From: Tillus elongatus
Lineage: Eukaryota; Arthropoda; Insecta; Coleoptera; Cleridae
NCBI GenBank assembly: GCA_964006375.1
Contig: OZ023263.1
Location: 139,398,673-139,462,672 of the forward strand
Direction: 5' to 3'
Length of the DNA: 64,000 nucleotides
The notes beneath the pieces are model-generated. The model had not been told where the DNA came from and did no database searches. It saw only the letters and a program-made list of their open reading frames with translations. The position numbers and the translations under genes are program-made. Positions 21,497 to 32,831 of the stretch are shown here, in pieces (the first letter of the stretch is position 1; each line of letters begins with the position of its first letter).

Positions 21497-21835
21497 TTAG
21501 TTTTCCGACACATGTTTAGCTTTAAAATTGCAAAATTGGGTGCAACGTTTGGCCTTGTTGCCAAATCGTTCATGATACCAACACGTGGAGGTTGAGGAAT
21601 TTGTGTTTATGGAATTTCGAGAAAGCTTGGGTCTTTCTCGGAAGGTAGATCGGGAACGCGTTCGCAATTCGTTGACTGATGCTGTTAGCACCTCTAATTG
21701 CGCTTCTAACTTGGCGAGCTTGTCGGGCTCGCGTGACTGAATTTCAGCCACGTTGTATTTATCTCCGGAATAATCCACGATTTTGTCTGCTGTAACCGAC
21801 AAATTTTCTAGAGAATCGTTCTCAAAGCCAAAATT
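21497..21835 (-). pseudogene. CsRn1-type gag: nucleocapsid part with CHCC box
   Basis: This frame has a helical segment with TADKIVD then, near its end, CWYHERFGNKAKRCTQFC, a Cys-x2-His-x9-Cys-x3-Cys box (C74, H77, C87, C91). This CHCC box instead of the usual CCHC knuckle is the hallmark of the CsRn1 clade. It is one frame off the N-terminal gag piece, shifted near 21,820-21,840. Confidence 0.88.
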
Positions 21836-22266
21836 GAACGAACGTGGACTGGTAAACGTTGTAGAAATAAAGTTTTAAGAAAAACCACTTTAATCTGACT
21901 ACCGGCTAAAAACTCCATTTCGCGTAAAAGTTGCGATGGTTTTCTGTCGCATAATTCTAATTCTGTTAAAAGTTTATTCGTTTTGCGACTTTCGGACTCT
22001 TCAAATTCTAATAAAAGACGTTTCATTAGATCTGAATAGGGGGTTGATGATAACGGTTGGGTTAAAAAATCTGAAATTGACTCTGCGACATCAGGATCGA
22101 GCATAGCGAGTACATGACTCAATTTTGTCTTTTCAGAACTGATCTGCGATATATCGAACTGGGCGTCAACCTGCATTTGCCAGATTTTCACGTTACGTCT
22201 CCATATAGGAGGTAATTTTATTGCAACCCTTGCCATGATATTGCTGCTTGAAGAATCTTCGGCCAT
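21808..22266 (-). pseudogene. CsRn1-type gag: capsid part
   Basis: From MAEDSSSSNIMARVAIKLPP through PPIWRRNVKIWQMQVDAQFD and LPVHVRSILA, the standard capsid layout of this gypsy clade (W..Q.EAQF.. start, LP..V..IL end). It starts 150 bases inside the 5' LTR. A shift near 21,835 separates it from the CHCC part, so Gag is not continuous. Confidence 0.88.
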
Positions 22267-22404
22267 TGTGAAAAAAATCAGATAATTTTTAAATTAGAAA
22301 GGACTGATCTGTTTAGATATTCGTTTTCTGTAGGCATGGGCACGTGCGTGGGAGTTAGGCGACGTCGGCTGGAACATCAGGCTCGGCATCTTCGGCTTGC
22401 GGCA
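22267..22404 (-). other. CsRn1-type 5' leader
   Basis: Non-coding leader between the primer site and the gag ATG. Confidence 0.7.
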
Positions 22405-22415
22405 CGGGGTCACCA
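22405..22415 (-). promoter_or_regulatory. Primer-binding site, tRNA-Trp type
   Basis: On the minus strand TGGTGACCCCG starts one base after the 5' LTR. It equals the first 11 bases of the complement of the tRNA-Trp 3' end, the primer used by CsRn1-clade elements. Pairing stops after 11 bases. Confidence 0.8.
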
Positions 22416-22416
22416 A

Positions 22417-22751
22417 TATGGATGTTAATTGCACTTGTTGATATTAAATCCATACGTAAACATTTAATATACTTTATTATTTCACTAACTGAATAAACTA
22501 TATGATACATTTAACTATAACAATTACAACAGTACATGAGTACAAAACAGATAACTGACCGAGCGTAGAGGACGTTGTTCACTGTAGCGGTTGGTAGCGA
22601 GGAGAGTGAGAGATCGCCTGGTGTCTCTTATATCGTAGTTCTTGACAGGTGGCTGTCGCATAACGTAACGCAACCTTTAAGTGTCAAGAGTATTTATGCA
22701 GAAACATAGAGTAGTGTTGACGGAAACACTGCGGTCGGAACCACCGCCACA
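22417..22751 (-). repeat. CsRn1-type element, 5' LTR
   Basis: 335 bp matching the 3' LTR at 17,972-18,306. Minus-strand transcription would start within it. It is followed outward by the right copy of the GTGTT duplication (22,752-22,756). Confidence 0.92.
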
Positions 22752-22756
22752 GTGTT

Positions 22757-22928
22757 AAACAATAGAGACTGCATACAACCAACTAACAATTTAGTAAATT
22801 GTCAGCCCTGGCCCATTTCTACTCTAATATAGGACAAAGTAGGTAAGGCTAGATGCATTCTCACAACAATTAGAACCGTAGACCGGTTTCGCTCTAGTTA
22901 GAGCTCGTCAGTACGGCATACTTATTGT
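22757..22928 (-). repeat. R repeat, inner part of the inverted unit
   Basis: Reverse complement of 22,984-23,152. Joined to 17,876-17,966 it would restore one complete inverted arm. Confidence 0.9.
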
Positions 22929-22983
22929 AGCGAAAATACACCTATAAAGTAATACGGCTATGGTAGCCAGCTTTCAAAAACTA

Positions 22984-23245
22984 AGTATGCCGTACTGACG
23001 AGCACTAATTATAGCGAAACCGGTCTACGGTTCTCAATTGTTGTGAGAATGCATCTAGCCTTACATATGTCCCTACATTAGGGTAGAAATGGGACAGGAC
23101 TGACAATTTACTAAATTGTTAGTTGGTTGTATGCAGTCTCTATTTTTTAACACTGTGTTATTTGGAGCTGGCGTGACACCATACTACTTGGTTCCACAAC
23201 TAGCTGGAGGCACGTTGCTTCGTGTCTTACCACTCACTTAGTGTT
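22984..23245 (+). repeat. R repeat unit, mirror arm with the empty site
   Basis: Plus-oriented unit beginning TAAGTATGCCGTACTGACGA and ending CACTCACTTAGTG. At about 23,138-23,167 it reads through the position where the other arm carries the retrotransposon (TTTTTTAACACTGTGTTATT), with one AACAC. Confidence 0.9.
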
Positions 23246-23248
23246 AGA

Positions 23249-23521
23249 AGGCTGGCTACCATAGCCGTATTACTTTATAGGTGTATTTTTGCTACAATTA
23301 GTATGCCGTACTGACGAGCTCTAATTAGAGCGAAACCGGTCTACGGTCCTAATTGTTGTGAGAATACATCTAGCCTTACATACATTGTCCCTGTATTAGG
23401 GAAGAAATGGGCCAGGGTAATTTACAAAATGTTAGCTGGTTGTACACAGTATCTATATTTGTAACATTTTGTGATAATTGCAGCTGTTGTAACAACATAC
23501 CACCTGGTTCCGCACAGAGAT
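23249..23521 (+). repeat. R repeat unit, tandem copy
   Basis: Direct copy following the previous unit: GGCTACCATAGCCGTATTAC start, GCCGTACTGACGAGCTC, ACCGGTCTACGG, and CCTGGTTCCGCACAGAGATG end. It contains the palindrome GCTCTAATTAGAGC, also found in the 47-kb units. Confidence 0.88.
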
Positions 23522-23525
23522 GGAG

Positions 23526-23545
23526 ACCTGACCTGACCTGACCTT
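23526..23545. repeat. Short (CCTGA)n / TCAGG array
   Basis: Four adjacent ACCTG units. Same pentamer as at 57,661 and 60,687. Confidence 0.8.
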
Positions 23546-25205
23546 AAATAGGTATAAGTATGTTGAAAATGATTGATAATACGCTGGTATAACAAAATCT
23601 ACTCTTCAAAATTTGTGGGATATTCCTATTTACGGCAATCAATTGAGAATTGTTGTACTATGAAAATCAAGTTATAATGATTATAATTTTTATATCCCCA
23701 GTGTCTGATTTCTGTAGTACATATACCTACAAACATTTATACGTATATAGCTGTCAGTCTATTATGTAAAATTTCTTAGTTTACATTTAAAATTCTAATT
23801 TATCTAACTATTACATTATGTACGTCTCTTAAGCCGAAATAATCCAAGTCTGATATCGTCTTACGGTAGGCAGGTCAAATTAATAAAAATGAAAAAAAGT
23901 GAAATTTGCTAAAAACAGAAAATATATAGGTGAGCTTAAGCTTAATAATAAATAATTAGGACGGCAAGTTAACCCTATATAACACGAAACTTTTAAACAT
24001 CTTCTACCTATTTGGTATTACACATCTGCCACTTGTCAAGATATTGGCGCGATGATATTCTGACTTTGCAAAAAAAAATTGAATTCCCGTATCCGAAGTC
24101 TTAAAATTTACTCCTAAAAATTCAAACATTCCAAGTATCAAATTTTCAGCTGTTATAATATTTAGAATGAACCAATTATAACGTATCTCTTCCAATGTTT
24201 AATTACTGTGCATTTTTGTGGAAAGTTCATTTGTATTCGTTTTTGATAAATGAAAACACAAAGTCGAAGAAAAAATGTCCTATGACTTAGTTAGTTTGGT
24301 ATCTTTCTTTTCAACAGATTGGCTGGTTTGCTTAAAGTAAAGTAAGTCAAAGCAATAGTTATGATAAGGAGTTTGGCGCTTTCTGGGTGGGCAGGCTCTA
24401 ATAGGGCATGGAGAAATAAATCATGGACTCCGCAAGCGTTCGGACTCTGGAGGACGTTTAAGAAAAAAATATCTGCCCACCTTAATACAACTTGCATGTA
24501 AGATGGTAATAGGCTTTGTCCAAAACTGTCTGCGGGATAATTTGCAAATTCACCAATATATTTTATCTTGGGTTTCGGTTGTACTTGTACATAAAGTGAA
24601 ATGAAATACTTTCTGGAGCTTTTCTAGTTGTATTATTAGTTTCCATTTCAGCGACAAGTCAATAAATAGATAGCGAACGATTAAACTTGTAATTCACAAT
24701 ATAATATAGTAAGCGCAACGCCCATTTTGAGAATGACTAGCGAATGACATCACACGGCAAAGATTTCAGCTTTTTTGAGTATTTTGAACTTATTGCTGTC
24801 ATTTTGTCCTTTTACCCATGTATTATTTTGCGAAGAGAATTGTGTAATTCCAAAAATTAAAAACATATTTTCATTCTTTATCCATTTATACCATTTAAAA
24901 AACATACCTACATTGTTCATTGTACGAGTCATCAGGATTAACCTCACTGGATCGAATATCTACGATAAACCAGATATTAAATCCACTTAACCTTGATCAA
25001 CTTTTGAAATATGCGTCCCAATCTCGAAAAGTGCAGAACAAAAAAAGATATTGTAGCAATAATATATAGGTATTATGCCCATGTGCAGAATTCAAGACGC
25101 TGCTCAGCACCCAATTTGTCTTAATACTCTTATTTCTTCAAACATTTATTCACATGGTAATAATTAGCCAGGCCGGCCCAAGGTTCATAGATACAATGGA
25201 CGTTC
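23546..25205. other. No gene recognised
   Basis: AT-rich. Minus-strand frames of 63-71 codons at 24.0-24.9 kb show no motif. Confidence 0.45.
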
Positions 25206-25206
25206 T

Positions 25207-25645
25207 ATGTTCTAATTAGTCAATGCCAGAAAGAAGCAGATACACTTGACTAAATTTAACATTCTAATGTTAGTCAAAACTAACACTAAGCTAAGACCTT
25301 CGTATGGCGTATTCACCCGATTAAATCAGAGAACATAAATGAAATTGAATCTTTTTTACTATTGTCAGATACGCAAGTTAAGAAATAAAAAAGTTGAAAG
25401 TATTTTAAGAGAATAAACAAACTCTTAATTATCAAAATTGATCAACATAAGAAGATAATAATTTAGGAGATTTAAAATTTTGTTGAAGGGATTGAGCTTC
25501 TGAATAGATATAGATTGATTAATTTTTGTTTGAACAAATTACAATTTTGGTATTCTGACACTTCAGGAAAACGAATACGTAACAGGGGTCGAAACTGAAC
25601 GTTACGTGTCCCATTGAACAGTTTGGACATTTGAGTGCTTGAACA
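25207..25645 (+). repeat. Direct repeat D, copy 1
   Basis: Parallels 26,727-27,168: ATGTTCTAATTAGTCAATG start, GAAAGAAGCAGATACAC, AACACTAAGC, TTGTTTGAACAA, AAAACGAATACGTAACAGG and ACGTTACGTGTC in the same order. Both copies keep short minus-strand frames with CPNCSM-like and CYVFVFL-like wording in matching register, but no known protein. Confidence 0.8.
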
Positions 25646-26726
25646 AGAAGTTGACCTTCTCTGGGAAATTATAATAAGTTCATAAAGATCGAGTAACATT
25701 ATACCAATGGCCAAGCGGATGCCGTAGCAATTAAAAATAAAAAATATATATGGTTTTACGTTACACTTGTTATTAATTCAAGCTGAGCGCCACTCATACG
25801 GTCAATACCTTGGATGAGTTTACCGGTTGGGTGTCGTTGATGTCACTCCGAGTGATATATTTCAAGTATACATAAGCCCAATGACATGTCATTGCATAAG
25901 CCTTACCCCCAACCTCTTCACCACCAACTTGGTTAATGCAAGGTGCTCATGACCATAAACTGACGTACAAAATGTAACTCTAGTTTTATTAAGTAACTCA
26001 AATTTTACTATTTATCGTTAGATGGTGCAAAGAGCATTCCCGAATCAAATGACATTGCTGCATTGTTTATGTCAAACATTTTTGACTGTGCTGACAGCAG
26101 TTGGCGCCTGGTCATATCACCCGTTATTATTCTGAACTTTTACTTTTAACTAACAAAATAACAAATTCCTTAAATCGTAAACAAACTTCATCTGTGAATT
26201 TTTGACGTTTTTAATAAAATCCTGATTGCAAAAAGAAAACAATTATTGTTAAATTGGCGTGTTAACAACATACATAAGACATATGAAAAGAAACAAAGAA
26301 AATGTTTTCTCTGAATTTCAACCGAATTGTTCACCGAAAATTGCTTAATAATCTCTTCCGAACATAATTACTATATATGATTAGGATTTTTGTATTATAA
26401 TTGAAAATTGGGCCGATAGATTCAGTATTGACAAATAAGTACACTATGTCATATATAGCAACAAGTGATATAATTTTATTTATTATTAGGTTAGAATATA
26501 TAATCTAGATAATTGTACATTTATATTGATTGCACGATGATTAGGAATTTTCTGAAAGAATTGTGAGGTATGGTGTTGTGTTAACCAAACTATTAATTAT
26601 TAATAATTTAAACTATCGCTCACTTTCTGTATGAGTAATAGTTTAAAATCAAAATTTGATTATTTATGTGACCTGATGTTCAAGACACAATAATAAATAT
26701 AGGAAACTAATAAGACTACACTGTCC
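25646..26726. other. No gene recognised
   Basis: AT-rich unique-looking DNA between the two copies of repeat D. Confidence 0.45.
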
Positions 26727-27168
26727 ATGTTCTAATTAGTCAATGTTAGAAAGAAGCAGATACACGTGACTAACATTTTAATGTTAGTCAATGCTAACAC
26801 TAAGCCAAGACCTTTGTGTGGCAAATTATACGGATTAAATGAGAGAGCGTTAATTAAATCGAATCTTTTTTTAGTATTGTCAGATAGGGGAGTTAAAAAA
26901 ATCGCTAATAAAAACACAGAAAGTATTTTAACAGAATAAACAAACTATTATCAAAATTGTGCAATATAAGTAGACAATAATTTAGGAAATTTAAAAACAT
27001 TGTTGAAGCGATTGAGTTTCTGAATAGATACAGTTCAATTTGATCAATTTTTGTTTGAACAACTTGCAATTTTGTATTCCGACACATCAGAAAAACGAAT
27101 ACGTAACAGGTGCCGAAACTAAACGTTACGTGTCTCATTGAACAATTTGGACACTTAACGTGCTTGAA
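26727..27168 (+). repeat. Direct repeat D, copy 2
   Basis: Second copy, followed 80 bases later by a (CA)n(TA)n tract. Roughly 80 percent similar to copy 1 by eye. Confidence 0.8.
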
Positions 27169-27251
27169 GAATGCTATACATGACAACGTAACTTCGGACA
27201 CCGTGCTCAAACTGTGCGATGTATCATACAAAATGTGTTCAAAGTGTACGA

Positions 27252-27275
27252 TACACACACACACACACACAAAGA

Positions 27276-27365
<90 letters not shown>
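27252..27365. repeat. (CA)n and (TA)n microsatellite at the LTR edge
   Basis: (CA) at 27,252-27,270 and (TA) at 27,279-27,365. The left LTR of the long gypsy element begins right after it. Confidence 0.95.
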
Positions 27366-27370
<5 letters not shown>

Positions 27371-29112
27371 GTACTTTATTGTTGTTTATATGTATTTGCT
27401 ATAATTACTTGTATATGAGGTGTATTTAAATATTGTATATTGTATATAAGTTGTTTATATTGTATGTTGTAATTATTTAAATTTGATATGTAATTAATTA
27501 ATTACATTAATTTTATATTGAATAAATGCGTTTGTAAATGATTTTTGTTTGTTTATTTCATTTGTAACTAAGTGTTTGTTTATTATGTATTTCATTATGT
27601 TGGGCGCCTTTTGTTTTGCTCAAAACGAACGTAATATTAATTTACCAAGAATGTATAATTCTTTTAGGACACTCGCTACATATATCTTTACAGCAAAACT
27701 GATATTTCTTTTAAATGTCAAATTATATTCTTGTTATAGCTTTCAGTCTATGGAATTTACTTTATGGTATTATTTGATGTACAAATTTTAAATATATGGA
27801 TATTACCCAGAGATTATGTTAGAATAAATATTTATCTGGTTCCTTTTTTTTTTCTTTGATTTATTTATATTACCACAGCTATCTTGCTGAGCCTCTCCTT
27901 TTATACAGGGAATATTTTATAGTTGGGTTCCTAGAGACGAAAATTCTCACACTTGCAGCATCTATGGTGCTGTTGCTGAACCTGTTTACTTTATGCTTTA
28001 TTAGTCAATGGATATACGTGACAGCGGTTATAAAAGATATATGCTACTAAAACTTTGATATACATTTATTCTCAATTATTGATTTTTTTATGAACTTATC
28101 TTTAAAAAAAAATTATTTACTTTAAAATTATTTGCCTCATTTGGGATCCGCTTTGTTTCTTATTAATAAAAAATGACAGCTCTTATTATAGTGATTACAA
28201 ATTTTGATGATGATGATGATGATGATTATTATTATTATTATTATTATTATTTAAGTGTGATGTTTAAAATTTGACTATTTTGTTTGAAAAATCCACGTAT
28301 TTTAACTTTAGATTTTCCACTATTGACTGTTTTCTCGTTATACGTACTGGTAATCTTGTTTGAAGTGCTTCAACAGTTATATACTGGTAAGTACCACGTT
28401 TCCATTTCACTTTTACTTTTATTCTCGTGTTTTTCTAAATTTTTAAACGTTTTTCATTAATCTGGACGCTGCTAGCTTCTTGTTTCGATCAGGTTCTTGT
28501 TAATAGTCCCGTTTTTCATCCTTCCGGAAATTAAAATTCGTTTCTTTTGTTTTATATGACAAATCAAATCTTCTAATTAGTGTTTAAACTTGCTTTTTAA
28601 CCAATCAACATTTCTGTTTCAGATCAGTCCAATCCCATAAAATATTTTACAAAGTGAGTCAAAAGAAAGCTACTTCCCTTTTGATCATATTTAATGAAAT
28701 AATTGGATTTAAAGTCAGGTTAGTTAAAAATTGTTTGTATGTTTAAATTTCTAACCTATTCATTTTTCATCAAATGTCAAACCTTACATATCCTTATTAT
28801 TATTAACCAATTTTTTCCTTTTTTACTATATTAACAAATTTTCATCAAACTTATAACACAAATCACTTGAAGTTCACTAGTTTGCACTTTGTCGAAAACA
28901 GTTTATTAAACCTGTTCTTTCACTGACTTGTTTTATATCGGTTTATAACGTTTTGTCTCGGGGTTTCATTTTACTTTTAAACTCTGTATTTATTGCAGTT
29001 CATTATTCACTTTAATTGTTCGTTATAGGTGCAATACAAAATGTCCATGGCTTATTAGGTAGCTTTAAATGACATGTTCCATTCACTGCAAATGCGAATA
29101 GTTGATTATTTG
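27366..29112 (-). repeat. Long Ty3/gypsy element, 3' LTR
   Basis: Matches 40,595-42,607 in the same orientation along its whole length (TTTATATGTATTTGC start; GATTTATTTATATTACCACA; TTTTCTCGTTATACGTA; GGTGCAATACAAAAT near the end), apart from a 318-bp segment absent here near 28,306 and a longer (GAT)n(TTA)n. It lies 3' of pol on the minus strand, as a 3' LTR should. Confidence 0.75.
28205..28251. repeat. (GAT)n(TTA)n microsatellite in the LTR
   Basis: Expanded here; the other LTR has only a short (TTA) run at 41,402-41,420. Confidence 0.95.
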
Positions 29113-29424
29113 AAATTTCAGGTTCAGTTGGATAATAGTCTGTAATTTACCCCCTGACTCTGAATGTAGCTGTGACAACAAATTGGATTACATACTTTCA
29201 GGTACTTATTTTGTTTTTTCATAAATATTTTGATCTATAACATAGCGAAGTCTATGTATGCAATAAATTTCCCCAATAACTATTTTAAATTCTGTAACCT
29301 AGGGTGCAGAATTTAAATTCTTTGTTCCTAACCTTAATTACAAGAAGTTTTTATTTTCAGATTGTTCCTGTCATTCAAGTCTAAAATGTATCGGTCATAT
29401 ACTGTACAAAATGATCAACCCTGC

Positions 29425-29640
29425 CTTCAGGTTATTTGCTATTTCAAGATACTTGCCATTCAAAAAGAAATATCTGCTATTTAAGATACTTGCTGTTCAA
29501 TATATTTGCCACTGAAGATATTTACTATTAAATATAGCTACTATTCAAAATATCTGCTATTCAAGATATCTGCTGTTCAAATTATTTGCCATTGAAGATA
29601 GATGCTACTCAAAATATTTGCTATTGAAGATAGCTGCTCT
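29425..29640. repeat. Degenerate minisatellite
   Basis: About a dozen imperfect copies of a 17-20 base unit (ATTTGCTATTCAAGATA type) with alternating GCCATT, GCTATT and GCTGTT variants. Confidence 0.85.
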
Positions 29641-29770
29641 AAAATGCCCTGAATTTACGTTTCTGCGAAGTTCCTGTATAAGGTGTGTTTGTGTTTTTAG
29701 TGCTTTAAAAAAAAAACGTTAGTGTCGTGAGATGTGCTTCGTTATTCTCCTGGAATTGACATCAATTATT

Positions 29771-29820
29771 ATATCCTTTTTTAAATTTATACCTTTTTTA
29801 AATTTATACCTTTTTTAAAG
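29771..29820. repeat. Three 17-bp tandem units
   Basis: TATACCTTTTTTAAATT repeated almost perfectly three times. Confidence 0.9.
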
Positions 29821-29858
29821 TAATGTTTTCAAAAGCAACATTAGACTTAGCTTTTAAG

Positions 29859-30023
29859 TGCATGCTCCACATACAGCAAATTGCAAGCAACGTTGAAATA
29901 ACATGTTGTTAGATTGACTTTTAAGTCAACGTTTATAAACTGTGCATGCTCTTTATAGCAAATTGTAATCAACGTTGAAATAACACGTTGTTAGATTAAT
30001 TTTTAAGCAAACGTTTATAAACT
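29859..30023. repeat. Two 82-bp tandem units
   Basis: Units start GTGCATGCTC at 29,859 and 29,942 and share CAACGTTGAAATAACA, GTTGTTAGATT and AACGTTTATAAACT. Confidence 0.85.
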
Positions 30024-31251
30024 TAGTTTACCCCCTGTATAAATGATTCTATTATTCTCTTTCTTTGGCTTTTCAGTAAACCTCGACCTCAATCTTCTTA
30101 TGCGTGTTTGAGTCTTCATATCTCTTGCCTGTTCGTCCGTCATGTATGTTTTTATGCAACCAACATTACTTGTCTTTCAATAAGGTTATTTATTTTATAC
30201 ACCGACATGTGTGTGTATATGCAACCAATAGCACTTGTTTTACATTCAACGTAGTTGTTTTTGTTTAGTTTTATTAAAGTTCCATTCTGCTTCCGATCTT
30301 AAATCATTCTTCTCTTGCAATAACTTTTTTCTTTATTTATTAATACCAGTATGTTCTGACCCATTCTTTCTTTCATCATGTGCATATCAATTTTTTTATA
30401 TCACGGTTTTATGTTTGATATGGCTTTTTCTTTCAATATCGACATCGATCCTTTTACTATTTCGCAACTACGTCATATTTTCAACTTTTTATTGCTCAAT
30501 TTGCAATTACTTCATTCCCTTTCCTCGTTTTTTCATATATATGGCTTCCATCTTTCTTATACTCTTCGCTATTCCCCTATCTATACTTCAATATCATTTT
30601 ACCTTCATTATTCTTATTTCAATCTGTAATAGTTCTTAATAATTCATCATATTTCATCTATATTACCTACAATAGGCTTCAATACTATATACTTGTTTAG
30701 CTACTCCATCTATCTCTTCTTTCTGCGAACCTTTTTCACCATATACCATCCTATATTTATTTATATAATTCTGTTACTGCTTCGTTTTCTTTTGACGTTT
30801 TCCCTATTATCGTTGCCTTCATTCCATAATTTTGATTATACCTCAAATCTCGATTTTTACACATTTATGTTTGTTTCTTGGCCACAACTATTTGTGGATC
30901 TGGTCCATATTGTTCTTAATAAGTTATCGTTTTTCCTTGATCTTGTCCATTTTTCTTTAATTAGCACTGCTCTTTAATCTTGTCCATCTTGCTTTGCCTC
31001 TGGCCATATAGTTTTCAAAATTAAATTGCCTCCTTCTTTCGAAGTTGTTCACTCTAATTAAAAACCCTTTATATCCTTTTCTTTTTGTTTTCTATTTGCA
31101 CTGCCCCTTTGATCTTGTCCATCTGTTTTGCCTCTGGCCTGACTTTTAATTTGCACTTCCATTCTTACTCTTTTTATTTTAAGTCTTTATTTAAAGTTCC
31201 AGGTTAAATTAAGTTATCGTTGTTATATTAAATCTCATTGAACTTTTGTTT

Positions 31252-32090
31252 TCACTGTTTGTAATGGTGTATATCTGCTACGTTGAATATATCTCTTATT
31301 TGACTTGTCTCAATATCTTTAACTTTACAGCTGTTTATTGTGTCCTCATTTACGATTTCATATGGACCTTCAAATATTGGTTGTAGTTTAGCATATTGTC
31401 CGAGCTCTAGATTCCCTATACGTTGAGCGTTTATTACCACCAAATCGCCTTTTTTGAATGTTACTCACTTTTTGATTTTCTTTCTCTCCCTGCTTAGATA
31501 TTTGTCCGCTTTTCTCTATTTTCTTTTTCGAACTTGCTCCATCACTCTCTCATACTCTCTCTCTCCTCTTTTACTATCCATTTTCTTTCTGGTCTTTTAC
31601 CCGTTAAAATATACATTGGCGTTTCTTCTGTGTTGAGGTTTGGACACTCATTCATTATTTTCTCGACATCCGAAACTTTACATCCCCATTCTTACTGATC
31701 TTCTATTGAAATCCGCAAAAATTTTATAACCTCCTGTATATATCTTTCAGCTGGATTGCTGCATGGATGTCTAATGCTCGTAAATTGCATTGCAATATTT
31801 TCCTTTTCATAAAATTGCTTTACGCTTTCACTTCGAAAATAAGTAGCATTATCTAGCAATATTTTCTTGGGCCTTCTTACATATTTTATGTATGATTTCA
31901 TTGTTTTTATGACCACATATTTATTCGTACGCTTGGTTGGATATAATTTTGTGTATTTGCTGACAAAATCCATTGCAACTATCTCCAAACATTCTTTTGT
32001 TACTATATATTTAGGAACCCCTACATTTCTCATATTTCTACTCTTTTTGAGCTGACATACCCTGCAATTTCCCAGGATTTCTTTCATCGT
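31252..32090 (-). pseudogene. Long gypsy element pol: integrase
   Basis: Zinc-finger cysteines (GNCRVCQLKK) lead to the core: VAMDFVSKY with the first Asp, ILLDNATYFRS with the second, and NPAERYIQEV with the Glu. A break near 31,690 separates the C-terminal frame (31,252-31,443) with LGQYAKLQPIFEGPYEI, the SH3-like tail. His residues of the finger are across a stop at about 32,090. Catalytic residues are intact but the gene is split. Confidence 0.85.
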
Positions 32091-32091
32091 T

Positions 32092-32823
32092 TTAAGATCT
32101 CTCTTTGAGTTGTAGTTTTCCCTTATTTATCATCCACGTCTTTCGCACTCCTATATGACTCTTCTCCTCATGTATTTCTCCAATTATTTCTTTTGCCAAT
32201 TCGCTCGTGCTTACATACAGCTCATATCCACTTACAATCTTTATACGTACTAGCTCTTTCATAATAGTTCCTCTCTTTTCCTCTTCACTCAAACTTCTCT
32301 GGTCATTCATAATTGCCTCTTTTCTTCCCACTCTTATTCGCCTTGATTGATTCATATTCTTGCCATCGTCTCTCGTCAAAGCATCTGCTACTATATTTAA
32401 ACTCCCTTTCACATGCCTTATCTCAAAATCATACTCTTGCAACAATAACACCCATCTATATATTCTATTGCTGGCGAATTTATTCTTGAGAATACTAATA
32501 AACGCCTGGTGATCCGTTTCAATGATAAACTTGTTTCCCAAGAGATAAAAACGCAGCTTTTCCACGCAAAATACCACACTCACCAATTCTACCTATGTCA
32601 CACTATATTTTCTTTCATGCTGCTTAGTCACTCTAGACATAAAACATATCAGCACTTCCATTCCCTCCTGCTCTTGCACAAGCACTCCAGCTAATTTATT
32701 CATAGAAGCATCCGTCCTCACAATAAACTTTAATTCATACCGTGGATGATACACTTTCAGTCCACTACAAAACTCATTCTTAATCTGATTGAAAATCGCC
32801 TCCTTGTTGCTGTCCCACTGCAA
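32092..32823 (-). pseudogene. Long gypsy element pol: RNase H and finger start
   Basis: Two frames split near 32,590. The first reads FIVRTDASMNKLAGVLVQEQ and FMSRVTKQHERKYSVT; the second reads FIIETDHQAFISILKNK, RWVLLLQEYDFEIRHVKG and NIVADALTRDD, the complete RNase H order of Ty3/gypsy. The end includes HEEKSHIGVRKT, the His pair of the integrase finger. Confidence 0.87.
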
Positions 32824-32831
32824 TTTTTTTT

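Larger units (their letters stand above)
17972..22751 (-). mobile_element. CsRn1-clade Ty3/gypsy retrotransposon (complete but frameshifted)
   Basis: A 4,780-bp element with matched 335-bp LTRs, tRNA-Trp primer site, gag with CHCC box, protease, RT, RNase H, integrase and polypurine tract in order. About four frameshifts (near 21,835, 20,985, 20,030 and 18,820) break it although the LTRs are almost identical. Clade assignment rests on primer type plus CHCC box. Confidence 0.93.
29113..31249 (-). other. Non-coding 3' region of the long gypsy element
   Basis: 2.1 kb between the pol stop and the 3' LTR. Pyrimidine-rich on the plus strand from about 30.3 kb; the long plus-strand frames at 30,235-30,977 are low-complexity and have no domain. 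No env was recognised. Confidence 0.5.

Noticed and set aside
24291..24497. Possible host exon on the minus strand
   Set aside because: No splice-site pair, motif or conservation evidence.
27110..27418. 102-codon ORF across (CA)n(TA)n
   Set aside because: Open only because the microsatellite lacks stops in that frame.
28205..28251. CRISPR-like or regulatory repeat
   Set aside because: Simple trinucleotide microsatellite without spacers; eukaryotic context.
30235..30977. Long plus-strand frames rich in Phe/Leu/Ile in the gypsy 3' region
   Set aside because: Low-complexity pyrimidine-rich DNA on the antisense side of a retroelement; no membrane-protein family pattern and no start context.
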